Positions 24,392 to 35,424 of a stretch of DNA of 64,000 nt are shown here, piece by piece; the first letter of the stretch is position 1; each line of letters opens with the position of its first letter. The notes beneath the pieces were generated by a model that was given only the letters and a program-made list of their open reading frames with translations, had not been told where the DNA came from and made no database searches. Source of the DNA: Shouchella tritolerans. GTDB lineage: Bacteria > Bacillota > Bacilli > Bacillales > Bacillaceae_D. The DNA lies in assembly GCF_025770735.1 (NCBI RefSeq), contig NZ_JAODPB010000001.1, positions 310,001 to 374,000 on the forward strand. Reading direction: 5' to 3'. Both the position numbers and the translations under genes were made by a program.

Positions 24392-24462
24392 TGACTGTTC
24401 CTCCATCATCATTTGTTGACTGTTCCATATTCTAACATGAATGAAATACTAGAACGAGAAAA

Positions 24463-24735
24463 TCATTTAATCGCCAACTCTTGGTATTCTGGATGTTTAT
24501 CAAACTCGGCTTTCGCAAACGGGCAAATGGGATCGATTTTTTTGCCTTGTTTTTTCATATCGGCTACGAAAGAGGCGACGAGTTTTGCGCCAATACCTGA
24601 TCCTCGACTATCAGGATCAACAAAGGTATGGTCAATGACCATATGGTTGTCTTCTTCAAAAAAGGTTAATTCGCCTACTGTTTTTCCCGCTTCTGTCTTA
24701 AACGAGTAACGTTTAGGTTGTTTGTGAATATTCAT
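24463..24735 (-). CDS. Short GNAT-like acetyltransferase (YjdJ type)
   Basis: 90-residue stand-alone GNAT_CG-type domain (yeast-type short N-acetyltransferase-like, as B. subtilis YjdJ). The CoA-binding loop is DPDSRGSGIGAKLVASFVADMKKQGKKIDPICPFAKAEFDKHPEYQ, containing the G-S-G-I-G turn and the conserved ICPFAKAEFDKHPEY signature. Starts at ATG behind AAGGAGAAA on the minus strand. It sits 22 bases upstream of the LCP gene in the same orientation but with its own ribosome site. Substrate unknown. Confidence 0.85.
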   Translation of the reverse strand: MNIHKQPKRYSFKTEAGKTVGELTFFEEDNHMVIDHTFVDPDSRGSGIGAKLVASFVADMKKQGKKIDPICPFAKAEFDKHPEYQELAIK

Positions 24736-24757
24736 GTTTTCTCCTTGGTTTTGGCGT

Positions 24758-25678
24758 TTAATCGATCGCTAAATGAGTGCGCAACTCATGGCCAATGCGT
24801 TCTACTTCTTCCTGTGGCATGACGGCGAACCAAAGGCCGTTCACTGTCTCCTCACGGTAAACGATATCTAGCTGCTTAATCGACTGTGCGGCAGGGCGGT
24901 AAGCAGAAACATAATGGAGCATTTCTGTAAGTGTCAAATCCGTTTCGATGGCATCGCTAAGGGATTGTAGGAGCGCAGGGATGTTCGCCAAGTTACCAAC
25001 TTGCAAACCTTTATCAATAGCGCTTTCCATGACATCGCGTTGGCGGCTTGTCCGGCCTGCATCCCCGGCAGGGTCCTCTTTACGCATCCGTACATAAGCA
25101 AGGGCTTTTTCGCCATTCAGTGAGAGTGTTCCTTTTGGAAAATCGTACCCATCGATCGAGAAGCTTTTTTCATTAACCACAGAAACACCGCCAAGGATAT
25201 TGATCACATCAACAAAGCCGTCCATATCAACCGCCATGTAATGATCGATAGGAATATGAAGCAGCTCCTCAACCGTTTGCACCATTAAATCGGGCCCTCC
25301 ATAAGCGTGAGCATGGTTCAGCTTATCGGCCATACTGTGGCCAGCAATCTGTACCTTCGTATCCCGGGGGATGCTAACAAGCTTCACCGATTGTGCTTTG
25401 GCATTGACCGTTGCTACCATTAATGCATCCGAACGGCCATAGCCTGATCCAGCTGTTTTATCAACGCCGGCAATCAGAAAGGCGAGTGGTTCGCCTGGCT
25501 CTGCGGTTGACTGCCGCTTTTCAGAAATGCCCCCGTTGTCTATTCTGCTATGAAGAGGGGTATGCATGTTATCGTTGGCATTTAAGACAGCTTCATACAT
25601 GGAATAGCCAAAGCCAACAAACAAAAGCAAGCCGACCGCCAAACAAGCAATGACTCCCTTTGTGTACGATTTCATCAA
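24758..25678 (-). CDS. LytR-CpsA-Psr family glycopolymer transferase
   Basis: 306-residue membrane-anchored LCP enzyme, which attaches wall teichoic acid or other anionic glycopolymers to peptidoglycan. N-terminal helix (about residues 8-28), then the LCP domain: LIAGVDKTAGSGYGRSDALMVATV, SIPRDTKVQIAG (conserved Arg/Asp), KLNHAHAYGGPDLMV, YMAVDMDGFVDVINILGGV and YVRMRKEDPAGDAGRTSRQRDVM. These residues bind the polyprenyl pyrophosphate. About 40 percent visual similarity to the other LCP protein at 36320-37243. Both resemble the TagTUV group; I do not assign a specific member. Confidence 0.93.
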   Translation of the reverse strand: MMKSYTKGVIACLAVGLLLFVGFGYSMYEAVLNANDNMHTPLHSRIDNGGISEKRQSTAEPGEPLAFLIAGVDKTAGSGYGRSDALMVATVNAKAQSVKLVSIPRDTKVQIAGHSMADKLNHAHAYGGPDLMVQTVEELLHIPIDHYMAVDMDGFVDVINILGGVSVVNEKSFSIDGYDFPKGTLSLNGEKALAYVRMRKEDPAGDAGRTSRQRDVMESAIDKGLQVGNLANIPALLQSLSDAIETDLTLTEMLHYVSAYRPAAQSIKQLDIVYREETVNGLWFAVMPQEEVERIGHELRTHLAID

Positions 25679-26005
25679 AAAACGATCCTTTCCAAACGTC
25701 TTTCTTTTCCATACCCGCTTTCAGAAAAAGCAAGCTGCAAAAAACAAAGTTGCTGTGCATCCTTAGTCTCAACGGAAGCAACGGCGTGTATACGGGCAAT
25801 TGAAAACACGTATGAAAAGCATGGCTTTTTGTGTGGGGCATTTACGTTTAGCAAGAGGCTGCTATGCATGTCGGTCAATATCGATAATAGCTTGCTCTGT
25901 TTCATTATTCAAGCTATTTTCTGTTGGGCCGATTTGGTTCAATCTGCAAATGGAGCCTTTCCTGCGAAAGGCTCCATTTGCATTCAACATCTATTCGACT
26001 TTCAT
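25679..26005. other. Intergenic region between LCP gene and galE
   Basis: Both flanking genes are on the minus strand. It contains the LCP upstream sequence and a strong hairpin at 25945-25982. Short frames on both strands have no ribosome site or family resemblance and I do not call them. Confidence 0.6.
25945..25982 (-). terminator. Strong hairpin downstream of galE
   Basis: TGCAAATGGAGCCTTTC (25945-25961) and its exact complement (25966-25982) with a 4-base loop, 17 bp stem. It lies 24 bases after the galE stop. No long T-run beyond the stem, so termination may be inefficient or structure-only. Confidence 0.7.
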
Positions 26006-27022
26006 TTACTTGCTTTCAAGCCGTGCTTTGCGATGGACTTGCCAACGCCAAGAGTCTTCACACATTTCTACAAGCGTCCGCTTTGCTTCCCACTGAAGTT
26101 CGGTTCTTGCTTTCGTTGGGTCGGCATAGCTGACAGGAGCATCACCTGGACGACGTGGACCGATTTTTTTCGGAATCGTGATGCCAGTCGCTTTTTCAAA
26201 GGCGTCAACCACTTCAAGAACGCTGTAGCCAGTGCCTGTCCCCAAGTTATATGCCTGCACACCTGTGTATGTTTCGATTTTTTTGAGGGCTTGCAAGTGA
26301 CCCAAAGCAAGATCAACAACATGGATATAGTCGCGGATGCATGTACCGTCTTTTGTCGGGTAATCATCGCCAAAAACAGAAAGTTCTTCACGCACGCCGG
26401 CGGCTACCTGTGTAATATAAGGCATCAAATTATTTGGGATCCCGCTTGGCTCTTCGCCAATAAGGCCGCTTTTATGGGCGCCGATTGGGTTAAAATAGCG
26501 TAGTAGCGAAATGCGCCAATTGCTATTAGAAGTCGCTAAATCACGGAGCATGTCCTCAATAATGATTTTTGTATTGCCGTAAGGGTTGACTGCTTTTAAC
26601 GGCGCGTTTTCTTCAATTGGAACTTGTTCAGGCAATCCGTACACGGTTGCTGATGAACTGAAAACGAGTTTGTATACACCATATTTTTCCATCGTTTTGC
26701 ATAAATGAATCGTGCTGCCTATGTTCGTTTCATAATAATGAAGCGGTTTTTCGACCGATTCGCCGACAGCTTTTAAACCGGCAAAATGGATGACCGCTTC
26801 AATGTGGTTTTCAGCGAAAACCGTTTCTAAACGAGAGGAATCAAGCAAATTAATGTCATACGTCTTCACTTTTTTGTTGGTGATTTCTTCAATGCGGTTA
26901 ACAGTATCAGGGTCACTGTTGGAAAAATTATCAACAATGATAATGTCATAGCCTTCTGTTAAGAGTTCAACGCAAGTGTGGCTGCCAATGTAGCCGGCAC
27001 CGCCTGTAACGAGAATGGACAT
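26006..27022 (-). CDS. galE: UDP-glucose 4-epimerase
   Basis: Cytosolic short-chain dehydrogenase-family enzyme interconverting UDP-glucose and UDP-galactose for galactose use and surface polysaccharides. 338 residues. The NAD-binding motif is MSILVTGGAGYIGSHTCVELL; the catalytic Tyr-Lys motif is YGNTKIIIE, with Ser in SSSATVYG. Other GalE landmarks are FAGLKAVGESVEKPLHYYETN and RRPGDAPVSYADPTKA. Start at ATG 27022 has GGAGGG upstream; the frame is open 30 codons further but without a site. Monocistronic, divergent from the RodA-type gene. Confidence 0.96.
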   Translation of the reverse strand: MSILVTGGAGYIGSHTCVELLTEGYDIIIVDNFSNSDPDTVNRIEEITNKKVKTYDINLLDSSRLETVFAENHIEAVIHFAGLKAVGESVEKPLHYYETNIGSTIHLCKTMEKYGVYKLVFSSSATVYGLPEQVPIEENAPLKAVNPYGNTKIIIEDMLRDLATSNSNWRISLLRYFNPIGAHKSGLIGEEPSGIPNNLMPYITQVAAGVREELSVFGDDYPTKDGTCIRDYIHVVDLALGHLQALKKIETYTGVQAYNLGTGTGYSVLEVVDAFEKATGITIPKKIGPRRPGDAPVSYADPTKARTELQWEAKRTLVEMCEDSWRWQVHRKARLESK

Positions 27023-27167
27023 AGTATTCCCTCCACGGTATACAAAGTAAGTGTTGTTCACTCTAGTATACCAGAAATGCAAGAAACAAAATATAGAAGA
27101 AAGAACGAACAATCCTTATGAAAAACCTGGTAAAATAAAAGAAAAATCCCGGGGGCTGAATCGATCA

Positions 27168-28427
27168 ATGGAGCAAGAAAAATCGTGGCGTGATAGGATT
27201 GACTATACGCTCTTGTTTTTCGTGTTTGTGTTAGGCTGTATGAGTATCATGGCCATTTACGCAGGCACAACCACCCAGTTTTTCAGTGCTGAAGACTATG
27301 AAAAGTACCGCCATGTGTTTGCCCTTTCGCAAGCAAAATGGTTTTTGATCGGATTCGTGTTAATGGTTGTTGTAATGCTTGTTGACTATGAATACTTAAA
27401 ACGCTTGACGATCCCTATTTTTGCCTTTGGCATGATCTTGTTGTTATGGGTGCAATTTTTTGGCGTTGAAAATAAAGGCGCCACGCGTTGGATTGGCATT
27501 AATGGCACGCCGATTTACCAGCCTTCAGAAGTGATGAAAATCATTCTTGTCCTCACGCTTGCCCATTTAATCGTGGTGCTGAATCAACGTTATTCCGAAA
27601 AAGGACTCAAAGCCGATTTAAAAAAGCTTGGCTGGCTTGCTGCTTTTGGGATCCCGCCTTTCTATCTTGTCTTAAAGCAACCGGACTTAGGAAGCGCACT
27701 TGTCCTTGCTGTCATCATTGCCACTGCCATTCTTATGGCCAATGTTTCCTATAAAGTACTAGCCAGTTTGGCTGCACTTGCAGGAGCAGGAATCGCTTTT
27801 CTTTATTATTTGCTTTTAAACCATATTGAACTGATTACAAAATATGTGTTAGAAGAACATCAGCTTGTACGGATCCTCGGGTGGCTATACCCAGAGGAGT
27901 ATGCATCAGGTTATGCGATGCAAACATTAAATGCGATACGAGGCATTGGTTCTGGCCAATTGACGGGAAGCGGCTTCTTAAATAGTGTCCAAGCTGCTAA
28001 TGCTTCTACGCCTGAACTCCATACCGATTTTATTTTTGCCGTGATTGGTGAAGAATTTGGTTTTCTCGGTTCGACGGTTGTCATTTGCGTCTATTTTTTA
28101 CTTATTTATCGCCTGATTATGCTCGCTCACTCATGTGATGACTTATACGGAACGTCGATCATTGCTGGTATTGCCGGCATGTTGACATTTCAAATTTTCC
28201 AAAATATCGCCATGACCATTGGGCTAATGCCTGTCACTGGCATTGCATTGCCTTTCCTTAGCTATGGAGGCAGTGCGCTCATGACGAATATGCTTGCCAT
28301 CGGCATTGTTCTCAATATTGGCATGAGGCAAAAAACGTATATGTTCAAGTCAAACAATGAAGTCGTCGACTCAGACAAAGGGACGCTTTTCTCCATTAAA
28401 GGAAAGCGATTTAAGCTGCCTCTCTAG
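27168..28427 (+). CDS. SEDS family peptidoglycan polymerase (RodA/FtsW/SpoVE)
   Basis: 419-residue membrane protein with about ten helices, a SEDS glycosyltransferase that polymerises lipid II with a partner class B PBP. ATG at 27168 gives MEQEKSWRDRIDYTLLFFVF; the GGGGGCT upstream is 11 bases off. Family landmarks: NGTPIYQPSEVMKIILVLTLAHLI, KQPDLGSALVL (essential Asp), and the C-terminal MPVTGIALPFLSYGGSALMTNM. Length and N-terminus fit RodA (B. subtilis YwcF) rather than FtsW, so elongation is the likely role. Divergent from galE. B. subtilis RodA is about 393 residues, so this is slightly long. Confidence 0.88.
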   Translation: MEQEKSWRDRIDYTLLFFVFVLGCMSIMAIYAGTTTQFFSAEDYEKYRHVFALSQAKWFLIGFVLMVVVMLVDYEYLKRLTIPIFAFGMILLLWVQFFGVENKGATRWIGINGTPIYQPSEVMKIILVLTLAHLIVVLNQRYSEKGLKADLKKLGWLAAFGIPPFYLVLKQPDLGSALVLAVIIATAILMANVSYKVLASLAALAGAGIAFLYYLLLNHIELITKYVLEEHQLVRILGWLYPEEYASGYAMQTLNAIRGIGSGQLTGSGFLNSVQAANASTPELHTDFIFAVIGEEFGFLGSTVVICVYFLLIYRLIMLAHSCDDLYGTSIIAGIAGMLTFQIFQNIAMTIGLMPVTGIALPFLSYGGSALMTNMLAIGIVLNIGMRQKTYMFKSNNEVVDSDKGTLFSIKGKRFKLPL

Positions 28428-28589
28428 GTTCGCCCATCTTCCCCGTGTTTGTAAGGGGAAGCCTTGTGCAGTAGCTATAGACTAGCGAATAATAGTTAAA
28501 ATGAAAAGTAGCATCTAAGGCAATGAACCGAGTTGATGAAGGGGCTTGTGTTCACAACTGATGCTTCGAAGTGCCATAAGGAAATAGGT

Positions 28590-28618
28590 GAGCCACTTAG
28601 TGTGGCTCTTTATTATTT
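28590..28618 (+). terminator. Terminator-like hairpin before the PTS operon
   Basis: GAGCCAC (28590-28596), loop TTAGT, GTGGCTC (28602-28608), then TTATTATTT. Either ends the SEDS transcript or is a leader element; I saw no antiterminator sequence overlapping it. Confidence 0.5.
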
Positions 28619-28720
28619 GTATCTTAGAATCGTGTTCGTATTAAGGGTTGAGATGAAGGTCAGGTCAGTAGCTTCTAAATTGAAAATAAAAATTTGCACC
28701 ACCGCTAAAAAAATATTTAT

Positions 28721-28749
28721 TTGTTTACCGATCTGTAAGCACCTATAAT
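28721..28749 (+). promoter_or_regulatory. SigA-type promoter of the beta-glucoside PTS operon
   Basis: TTGTTT (28721-28726), 17 bases, TATAAT (28744-28749); the IIB gene begins 30 bases later. A weak -35 and perfect -10 suit an activated promoter, in line with the PRD-type activator encoded at the end of the operon. Confidence 0.6.
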
Positions 28750-28778
28750 TTAGTTAAAATTTACTAGGAGGAATGATT

Positions 28779-29081
28779 ATGAAAAAAATACTATTAGCTT
28801 GTGGTGCAGGAGCTTCAAGTGGTTTCATAGCACAACAAATGAGGAAAGCCGCAAAAAAACAAAAAATAGATGTAAAAGTTAGTGCAGTAAGCGATACTGA
28901 AATTTTAGAAAATATCGAAGGGGTGAGTGTTTTATTTCTTGGACCACACTTAGCCCACAAATTAAGTGAAATTAAAGATAGCTTAGGTGACAATTCAATA
29001 GAAGTTTTGTTAATAGATAAAAATCACTACGCCTCTTTAGATGGGGCTGGCGTACTAGCTAAAGCGATGAATTACTTATAA
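28779..29081 (+). CDS. PTS lactose/cellobiose-type EIIB subunit
   Basis: 100-residue phosphocarrier domain. The phospho-accepting cysteine is in KKILLACGAGASSGFIAQQMRK, the P-loop of the lactose/cellobiose IIB family. Two ATGs are possible; 28779 has AGGAGG 7 bases upstream. First gene of a low-GC five-gene operon (IIB, IIC, IIA, phospho-beta-glycosidase, regulator). The IIB receives phosphate from the IIA and passes it to the sugar during IIC transport. Confidence 0.93.
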   Translation: MKKILLACGAGASSGFIAQQMRKAAKKQKIDVKVSAVSDTEILENIEGVSVLFLGPHLAHKLSEIKDSLGDNSIEVLLIDKNHYASLDGAGVLAKAMNYL

Positions 29082-29095
29082 GGAGTAATGTAAAC

Positions 29096-30323
29096 ATGAA
29101 GAAATTATTAGATTGGATGAGTGAAACTGTTGCACCCGCAATGGAAAGAGTAACAAAAAACGTTTGGATTTCAGCTTTACAGTCATCAATCATGAAGACT
29201 CTACCAATGATATTGGTCGGGTCTCTTATTACACTTTACAACGTTATTAAAGCCTATTTTCCAGACATTCCCGATTTGTCACCAATTAGAAGTTATACAT
29301 TTGGTCTAATTGCCTTGTTTATCGTGTTTCTAATTCCATATACTGTTTTAGATCTAAAGAAGAAACCTAAAAATAAATATGTTGCCGGTTTTACAGGTAT
29401 TTCATTATATATGATTTGTGTTAACCCTACAGTTACAGAAGCAGGGCATGTATATGATTTTGCAAGTTTTGGTGCCGGGGGGATGTTTGTTGCAATCATT
29501 GCCGGTTTAACAACTGCAGTAGTAATGAGTTTTTTCTCAAATTTCAGTTTCTTTGGTGAGGATTCAGTCGTCCCTGATTTCGTCAAACAATGGTTTGATT
29601 CTATGTTACCTGTTGCAATTGTAGTCACTTTAGGTTGGCTATTAGTTATTCATCTAGAATTTGATTTATTTAATTTAATAGTTAGCTTTTTTTCACCACT
29701 AAATAATATTGCCCAATCGCTTCCAGGTATGGTTTTACTCTTTTTAATTCCAACTATTTTCTATTCGATGGGAATAAGTGCATGGGTTTTCCAACCTATT
29801 CTGAATCCTATCATGTTGATGGCCATTACAGCTAATATAGATTCCGTTGCGCGAGGGGAAGCAGCCGTATTACCTAATACATTAGAAACTATGTATGCTT
29901 TCCTAAGTTTAGGTGGTCGAGGAGCAACACTACCTTTAGCTATTATGATGTTATTTGCTATGTCAAAACGATTAAAAGCATTTAGTAAAGCAAGTATAGT
30001 GCCAAGCTTTCTAAACATTAATGAACCTATTGTCTTTGCGATAATTGCTTGGAACCCTATTATGATGGTGCCAATGTGGATTATTGGATTAGTCCTGCCA
30101 CTTGTCACTTATATTAGTCTAACCTCAGGATTTGTAGCAATCCCTGCGGAAGTATTTAATATGTGGTATATACCAGCTGGAGTGAGTGCTTGGTTAATTA
30201 CTAAATCATTTACTGCTGTATTATTAGTAGCTATTAACTTAGCAATCGCAACAATTATTTGGTACCCTTTCTTTAAAATTTATGACAGACAAGAAGCAAA
30301 AAAAGAATTGGAGGAAAACTCGG

Positions 30324-30343
<20 letters not shown>
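29096..30343 (+). CDS. PTS lactose/cellobiose-type EIIC permease
   Basis: 415-residue membrane permease with about ten helices. It begins KKLLDWMSETVAPAMERVTKNVWISALQSS, the standard IIC-cel amphipathic start, and contains LPMILVGSLI and the substrate-site phrase FLNINEPIVFAIIAWNPIMMVPM, with the conserved NEPIVFG-like motif (here NEPIVFAIIAWNP). Substrate is probably a beta-linked disaccharide or aryl-glucoside. Starts 14 bases after IIB with AAGGAG. Ends inside the next gene: 20-base overlap with IIA. Confidence 0.93.
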
Positions 30344-32098
<1,755 letters not shown>

Positions 32099-32168
32099 AT
32101 AGAGCTTGATCGCAGGTGTGTACCAATGAGCGGAATTGTTTATTCTTTGATGATCTTAGGGTGATAAT

Positions 32169-34088
32169 ATGAAGGAAGTACAGCGTAAATTAATTTTAAT
32201 ATTAGCTTCAGAAGATCGAGAAACTACATCGCAAAATTTGGCAGATAAGTTACACATATCTAAGCGTAGTGTAAAAGATAATATCCGCGTAATCAATAAA
32301 AAATTTCCTGGTTTCATCATATCTTCCAATGTGGGCTACTTGATTGATAAGAGTAGGGTAGATAATATTTTATATCAATCAAGAAACTTAATACCAGAGA
32401 CTCCTGACGGTAGATTTCACTATATTATCAAAAAGGTTTTATTATCGGATATAGCTAATAAAAGTGGCAATATTGATATCTATGATTTAAGTGAGGAACT
32501 AAATGTAAGCGAGGCAACAATCTATAAAGATCTAGCTAAAATAAGAAGACATTTGACTCACTATGAGTTAGGATTAGAAACAAAGAATGAAAAAATTGTT
32601 TTATCTGGTAGTCAACGTATGAAACAAAAAGCAATCAACAACCTATATTTTTCTGAAGTTAAAGACAAAGGAATTACCTTTGAGTCCGTGCAATTAGCTT
32701 ATCCAAATTACAATGTTAATGTGATTGCAAATGTAATAACCAGATTAACTAAAAAGTATCACTATTTCATGAATCATTATTCTGTTGTAAACATTGTAAT
32801 GTATATAATCATCGGAATGGAGCGTATAAAAAACGACTTTTACAGTAATATTGAAGCTGAAATAGAACCTGATATAGATTTTAGTAGTATAAGAGAAATA
32901 ACCTTAGTGTCTGAAATCTCCAAGGAGTTAGAGTCCCTTTTTAACATTACATACAATTCATTTGAGTTAAAAGAACTCCGGTTACTAATACTTAGTAATA
33001 TTATGTCCTCGGATTACCACAAGCTTAATGAAGAAATGTTTCAGAGCCTAATAGGCGAAGAGACACTGCATTTAGTTGAATTAATGTTAAAAGATCTAAG
33101 AGAATACTTTTATTTTGATGAGTATGACAATAGTTTTTTTAGACAGTTTTCGCTTCACATAAATAATATGTTATTACGATTGAAAGCAAACTATGTCAAT
33201 AAAAATCCCATGACAGAGCATATTAAATATACTACTCCGTTTTTATTTGATTGTGCTGTTCAAATGTCTAATACGATCCTTAATCATACTGGTTATAATA
33301 TCAGTGATGATGAAATTGCATATATAGTATTACATCTTGGAGCAATTATTGATTATCATGAGAAGCTGAAGAATAAATTTAATGCAGCAGTTATTTTTCC
33401 GGATTATTACAATTTCGCTAGTAAGTTTGTTGAAAGAATTGAAGAGTTTAATCCGGATATAACTGTATCTAATCTTTTTACTTCAGTTGATCAATTTTTA
33501 GAAATGGATAATAAACCTTTCGACCTTGTTATATCAACGCTCTCCTTTAAGACAGAGGAAAAATTAATTGTTATTAACCCATTATTAACGAGTTTTGATA
33601 TAAGTATATTGAAAAGGGAAATCAGTAATTTAAAAGGAGTTAGAGAGCACACGCGATTAAAAAAGTTATTATCTAGCATTACAGAAGATAAGTTCTTTAT
33701 GATTAATCCTCCTGTCAAACATTCAAGTGAGCTGATAGCTTTAGTAGCAGATACCTTTGAGGAAAATGATATTGTTACGAAAAAATTTAAACAGGAGGTA
33801 ATTAATAGAGAAAATTTATCTTCTACGGCTTGGGGGAAAATCGCAGTGCCACATTCATTAGAAATGAATGCTTTAAAGACAAAGATGTTTATATCCATTT
33901 TTGATAAGCCGATTCCTTGGGGAGAAACGAACGTGAACTTGGTTTTATTATTCGCGATAAACGAAGAAACTAAGGGTGTATTTAGAGAGGTTTTCGATAA
34001 ATTAATTGTTTTACTTACTGAAGAAAAAAAATTGTCAACTGTATTAAGCAGTAGAAGTTTACAAGAATTCATTGAGAGAATTTTATAG
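32169..34088 (+). CDS. PRD-containing PTS operon activator (LicR/MtlR type)
   Basis: 639-residue BglG/LicR-family regulator. Order of domains: two N-terminal helix-turn-helix motifs (about residues 5-60, 80-140; TSQNLADKLHISKRSVKDNIR and DLSEELNVSEATIYKDLAKIRRH), two PTS-regulation domains (about 175-390), an EIIB-like domain (about 395-480), and a C-terminal EIIA-type domain with the phospho-His in WGKIAVPHSLEM. DNA-binding HTH domains instead of a CAT RNA-binding domain mean it acts on promoters. Expected control: phosphorylation by HPr and the cognate PTS enzymes tunes activity. It is 70 bases after the GH1 gene and very likely regulates this operon. Confidence 0.9.
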   Translation: MKEVQRKLILILASEDRETTSQNLADKLHISKRSVKDNIRVINKKFPGFIISSNVGYLIDKSRVDNILYQSRNLIPETPDGRFHYIIKKVLLSDIANKSGNIDIYDLSEELNVSEATIYKDLAKIRRHLTHYELGLETKNEKIVLSGSQRMKQKAINNLYFSEVKDKGITFESVQLAYPNYNVNVIANVITRLTKKYHYFMNHYSVVNIVMYIIIGMERIKNDFYSNIEAEIEPDIDFSSIREITLVSEISKELESLFNITYNSFELKELRLLILSNIMSSDYHKLNEEMFQSLIGEETLHLVELMLKDLREYFYFDEYDNSFFRQFSLHINNMLLRLKANYVNKNPMTEHIKYTTPFLFDCAVQMSNTILNHTGYNISDDEIAYIVLHLGAIIDYHEKLKNKFNAAVIFPDYYNFASKFVERIEEFNPDITVSNLFTSVDQFLEMDNKPFDLVISTLSFKTEEKLIVINPLLTSFDISILKREISNLKGVREHTRLKKLLSSITEDKFFMINPPVKHSSELIALVADTFEENDIVTKKFKQEVINRENLSSTAWGKIAVPHSLEMNALKTKMFISIFDKPIPWGETNVNLVLLFAINEETKGVFREVFDKLIVLLTEEKKLSTVLSSRSLQEFIERIL

Positions 34089-34494
34089 ATCGAACTATGT
34101 CTGGTTTTGAAGCTTATAACCGTTACTGCGTTACTTTGAGACGTTTTATTGTAGATCGTTCCTTTATTATGCTTGATGGAGCCTTATAGGCACATATATA
34201 GTTATCCTATTATTGCCAATCGCATGCCCCTCGCCTTGAACTAAGAAATAACAGAGCAATTTACTTTTGGTTTCTTAGCGTCTTTAACATTATTGCTTGT
34301 GTGTGCTGGCTGTGTTCTACTATCTTCCTGACCGTCCTTAGCTGCCATTCCTTCTTTCAGTACAGTTGCCCGTTCAGGAGAAAATCTCCCTACTCCGTTG
34401 CTGCTAACAAGCATATTGCGCTAAGATAAATGTATTTGAAGGGACAGTAACTGGATTAAGTTGAAATGCATGAAGCACAAAGAGAGGAGAGGCA
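34089..34494. other. Intergenic region between PTS regulator and guaD
   Basis: 406 bases, composition returning to that of the core genome. A 57-codon minus-strand frame (34241-34414) reads with charged residues but lacks a ribosome site, so I do not call it. The end holds the guaD ribosome site. No hairpin terminator is convincing. Confidence 0.5.
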
Positions 34495-34968
34495 ATGATG
34501 GATCATTCGATGTATTTAGCCAAAGCGATTAACCTAGCGGCTGAAAGTATTCAATGCGGGGGTGGCCCTTTTGCGGCGATCATCGTGGATGAAAATGGGG
34601 CCATTATTGGCCAAGGCACTAACTCCGTGACGAACACCAACGACCCGACAGCACACGCAGAAGTGGTTGCGATTCGTGATGCGTGCAACACGCTTAACGA
34701 CTTTCAGCTTGAAGGATGTACGCTTTACACAAGCTGTGAGCCGTGCCCGATGTGTTTGGGCGCAATTTACTGGGCCCGGCCAAAGGCGGTCTATTTTGCG
34801 GCAACACAAGAGGATGCAGCAGCAGTCGGATTTGATGATGCATTTATTTACAAAGAGATTGAAAAACCTTACAAGGAGCGGACAATTCCGTTTTATGCGT
34901 ATGAGATAACCGAAAAAAAGCGCCCGTTCCAAATGTGGGAGGCGCTTGCGACAAAAACCGAGTATTAG
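34495..34968 (+). CDS. guaD: Guanine deaminase
   Basis: Cytidine-deaminase-fold zinc enzyme converting guanine to xanthine and ammonia. 157 residues, as B. subtilis GuaD. The zinc site is NDPTAHAEVVAIRDAC (His ligand and catalytic Glu) and YTSCEPCPMCLGAIYWARP (two Cys ligands, PCxxC). FDDAFIYKEIEKP and the C-terminal PFQMWEALATKTEY match the guanine-specific type, which swaps its C-terminal segment between subunits. Two ATGs, 34495 and 34498, are both usable with AGAGGAGAGG. Not in an operon; repeat copy C follows. Confidence 0.95.
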   Translation: MMDHSMYLAKAINLAAESIQCGGGPFAAIIVDENGAIIGQGTNSVTNTNDPTAHAEVVAIRDACNTLNDFQLEGCTLYTSCEPCPMCLGAIYWARPKAVYFAATQEDAAAVGFDDAFIYKEIEKPYKERTIPFYAYEITEKKRPFQMWEALATKTEY

Positions 34969-34990
34969 GCCGCCAACGGTAACTATTGGT

Positions 34991-35048
34991 CAGACAAAAC
35001 GCTTGTCAACCGAGGCAAACGACGAAGTATGCGAGCGTTTGCCTCGGT
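34991..35048. repeat. Dispersed palindromic repeat, copy C (short form)
   Basis: CAGACAAAACGCTTGTCAACC, then CGACGAAGTATGCGAGCGTTTG. Contains a perfect 12-bp inverted repeat CCGAGGCAAACG (35010-35021) / CGTTTGCCTCGG (35036-35047). Same ends as copy A with almost all of the interior missing. Could serve as a weak terminator for guaD, but no T-run follows. Confidence 0.75.
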
Positions 35049-35173
35049 CATATGCTTTAAAACTGGCGTTTTTGAACGGAAACATATTGCTTTATTTCCG
35101 CTTCCTTCATTTCTCCCTATTAGGTGCGAGGTATAAAACGAATAATTCACCACTAATCTTTTACGTTAACTAT

Positions 35174-35424
35174 TTAATAAAGCAACCAAGATTTTTCTAC
35201 TACAACTTGATCACCATAAATCGTCGATACATCAGCATTTACGTCACTTTCTTTAATCAATCTATGGAAAGTGTTTTGCAAGTCATTCGTATGAGCCTTT
35301 TTATCAGTCCACCCTCCAATTTGATCTACAAAGCCTTCCAATGTATTTAAATAATCCCATTTAGCTTGACCATCAGAAAAACATCTTTCTTTTTTACTTT
35401 ACAAGTGATCTGTTTAATAAACAC
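35174..35424 (-). pseudogene. Decayed DUF4937-like monooxygenase-fold gene
   Basis: On the minus strand, behind GGAGGAGGAG (35431-35440), a GTG opens MFIKQITCKVKKKDV and is then cut by a frameshift in the T-run of GTTTTTCTG; restoring one T continues FSDGQAKWDYLNTLEGFVDQIGGWTDKK. This resembles DUF4937-type antibiotic-biosynthesis-monooxygenase-like proteins (I/L-K-x-I-x-C-x-V-K...FS..Q..W..L....GF..QIGGW). The middle of the domain (normally EACILGFW and onward) is missing and the end FHRLIKESDVNADVSTIYGDQVVVEKSWLLY is altered. So at least one frameshift and an internal deletion. Family assignment is from memory. Confidence 0.65.

Larger units (their letters stand above)
28428..28778. other. 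Junction between core genome and AT-rich PTS operon
   Basis: After the SEDS gene there is a hairpin CTTCCCC/GGGGAAG (28438-28461) without T-run, a terminator-like hairpin (28590-28618), then rising AT content toward the PTS operon promoter. No convincing gene. Confidence 0.6.

Noticed and set aside
25675-25905. Minus-strand small frames beside the LCP gene
   Set aside because: No ribosome site; Cys/Leu-rich shadow-like sequence.
28438-28461. CTTCCCC/GGGGAAG hairpin after the SEDS gene as terminator
   Set aside because: No T-run follows; kept only as a remark in the junction entry.
28533-28748. 71-codon plus frame before the PTS operon
   Set aside because: Overlaps the terminator-like hairpin and the promoter; no family resemblance.
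34241-34414. 57-codon minus-strand frame before guaD
   Set aside because: Reads like a hydrophilic peptide but has no ribosome site and matches nothing I recognise.
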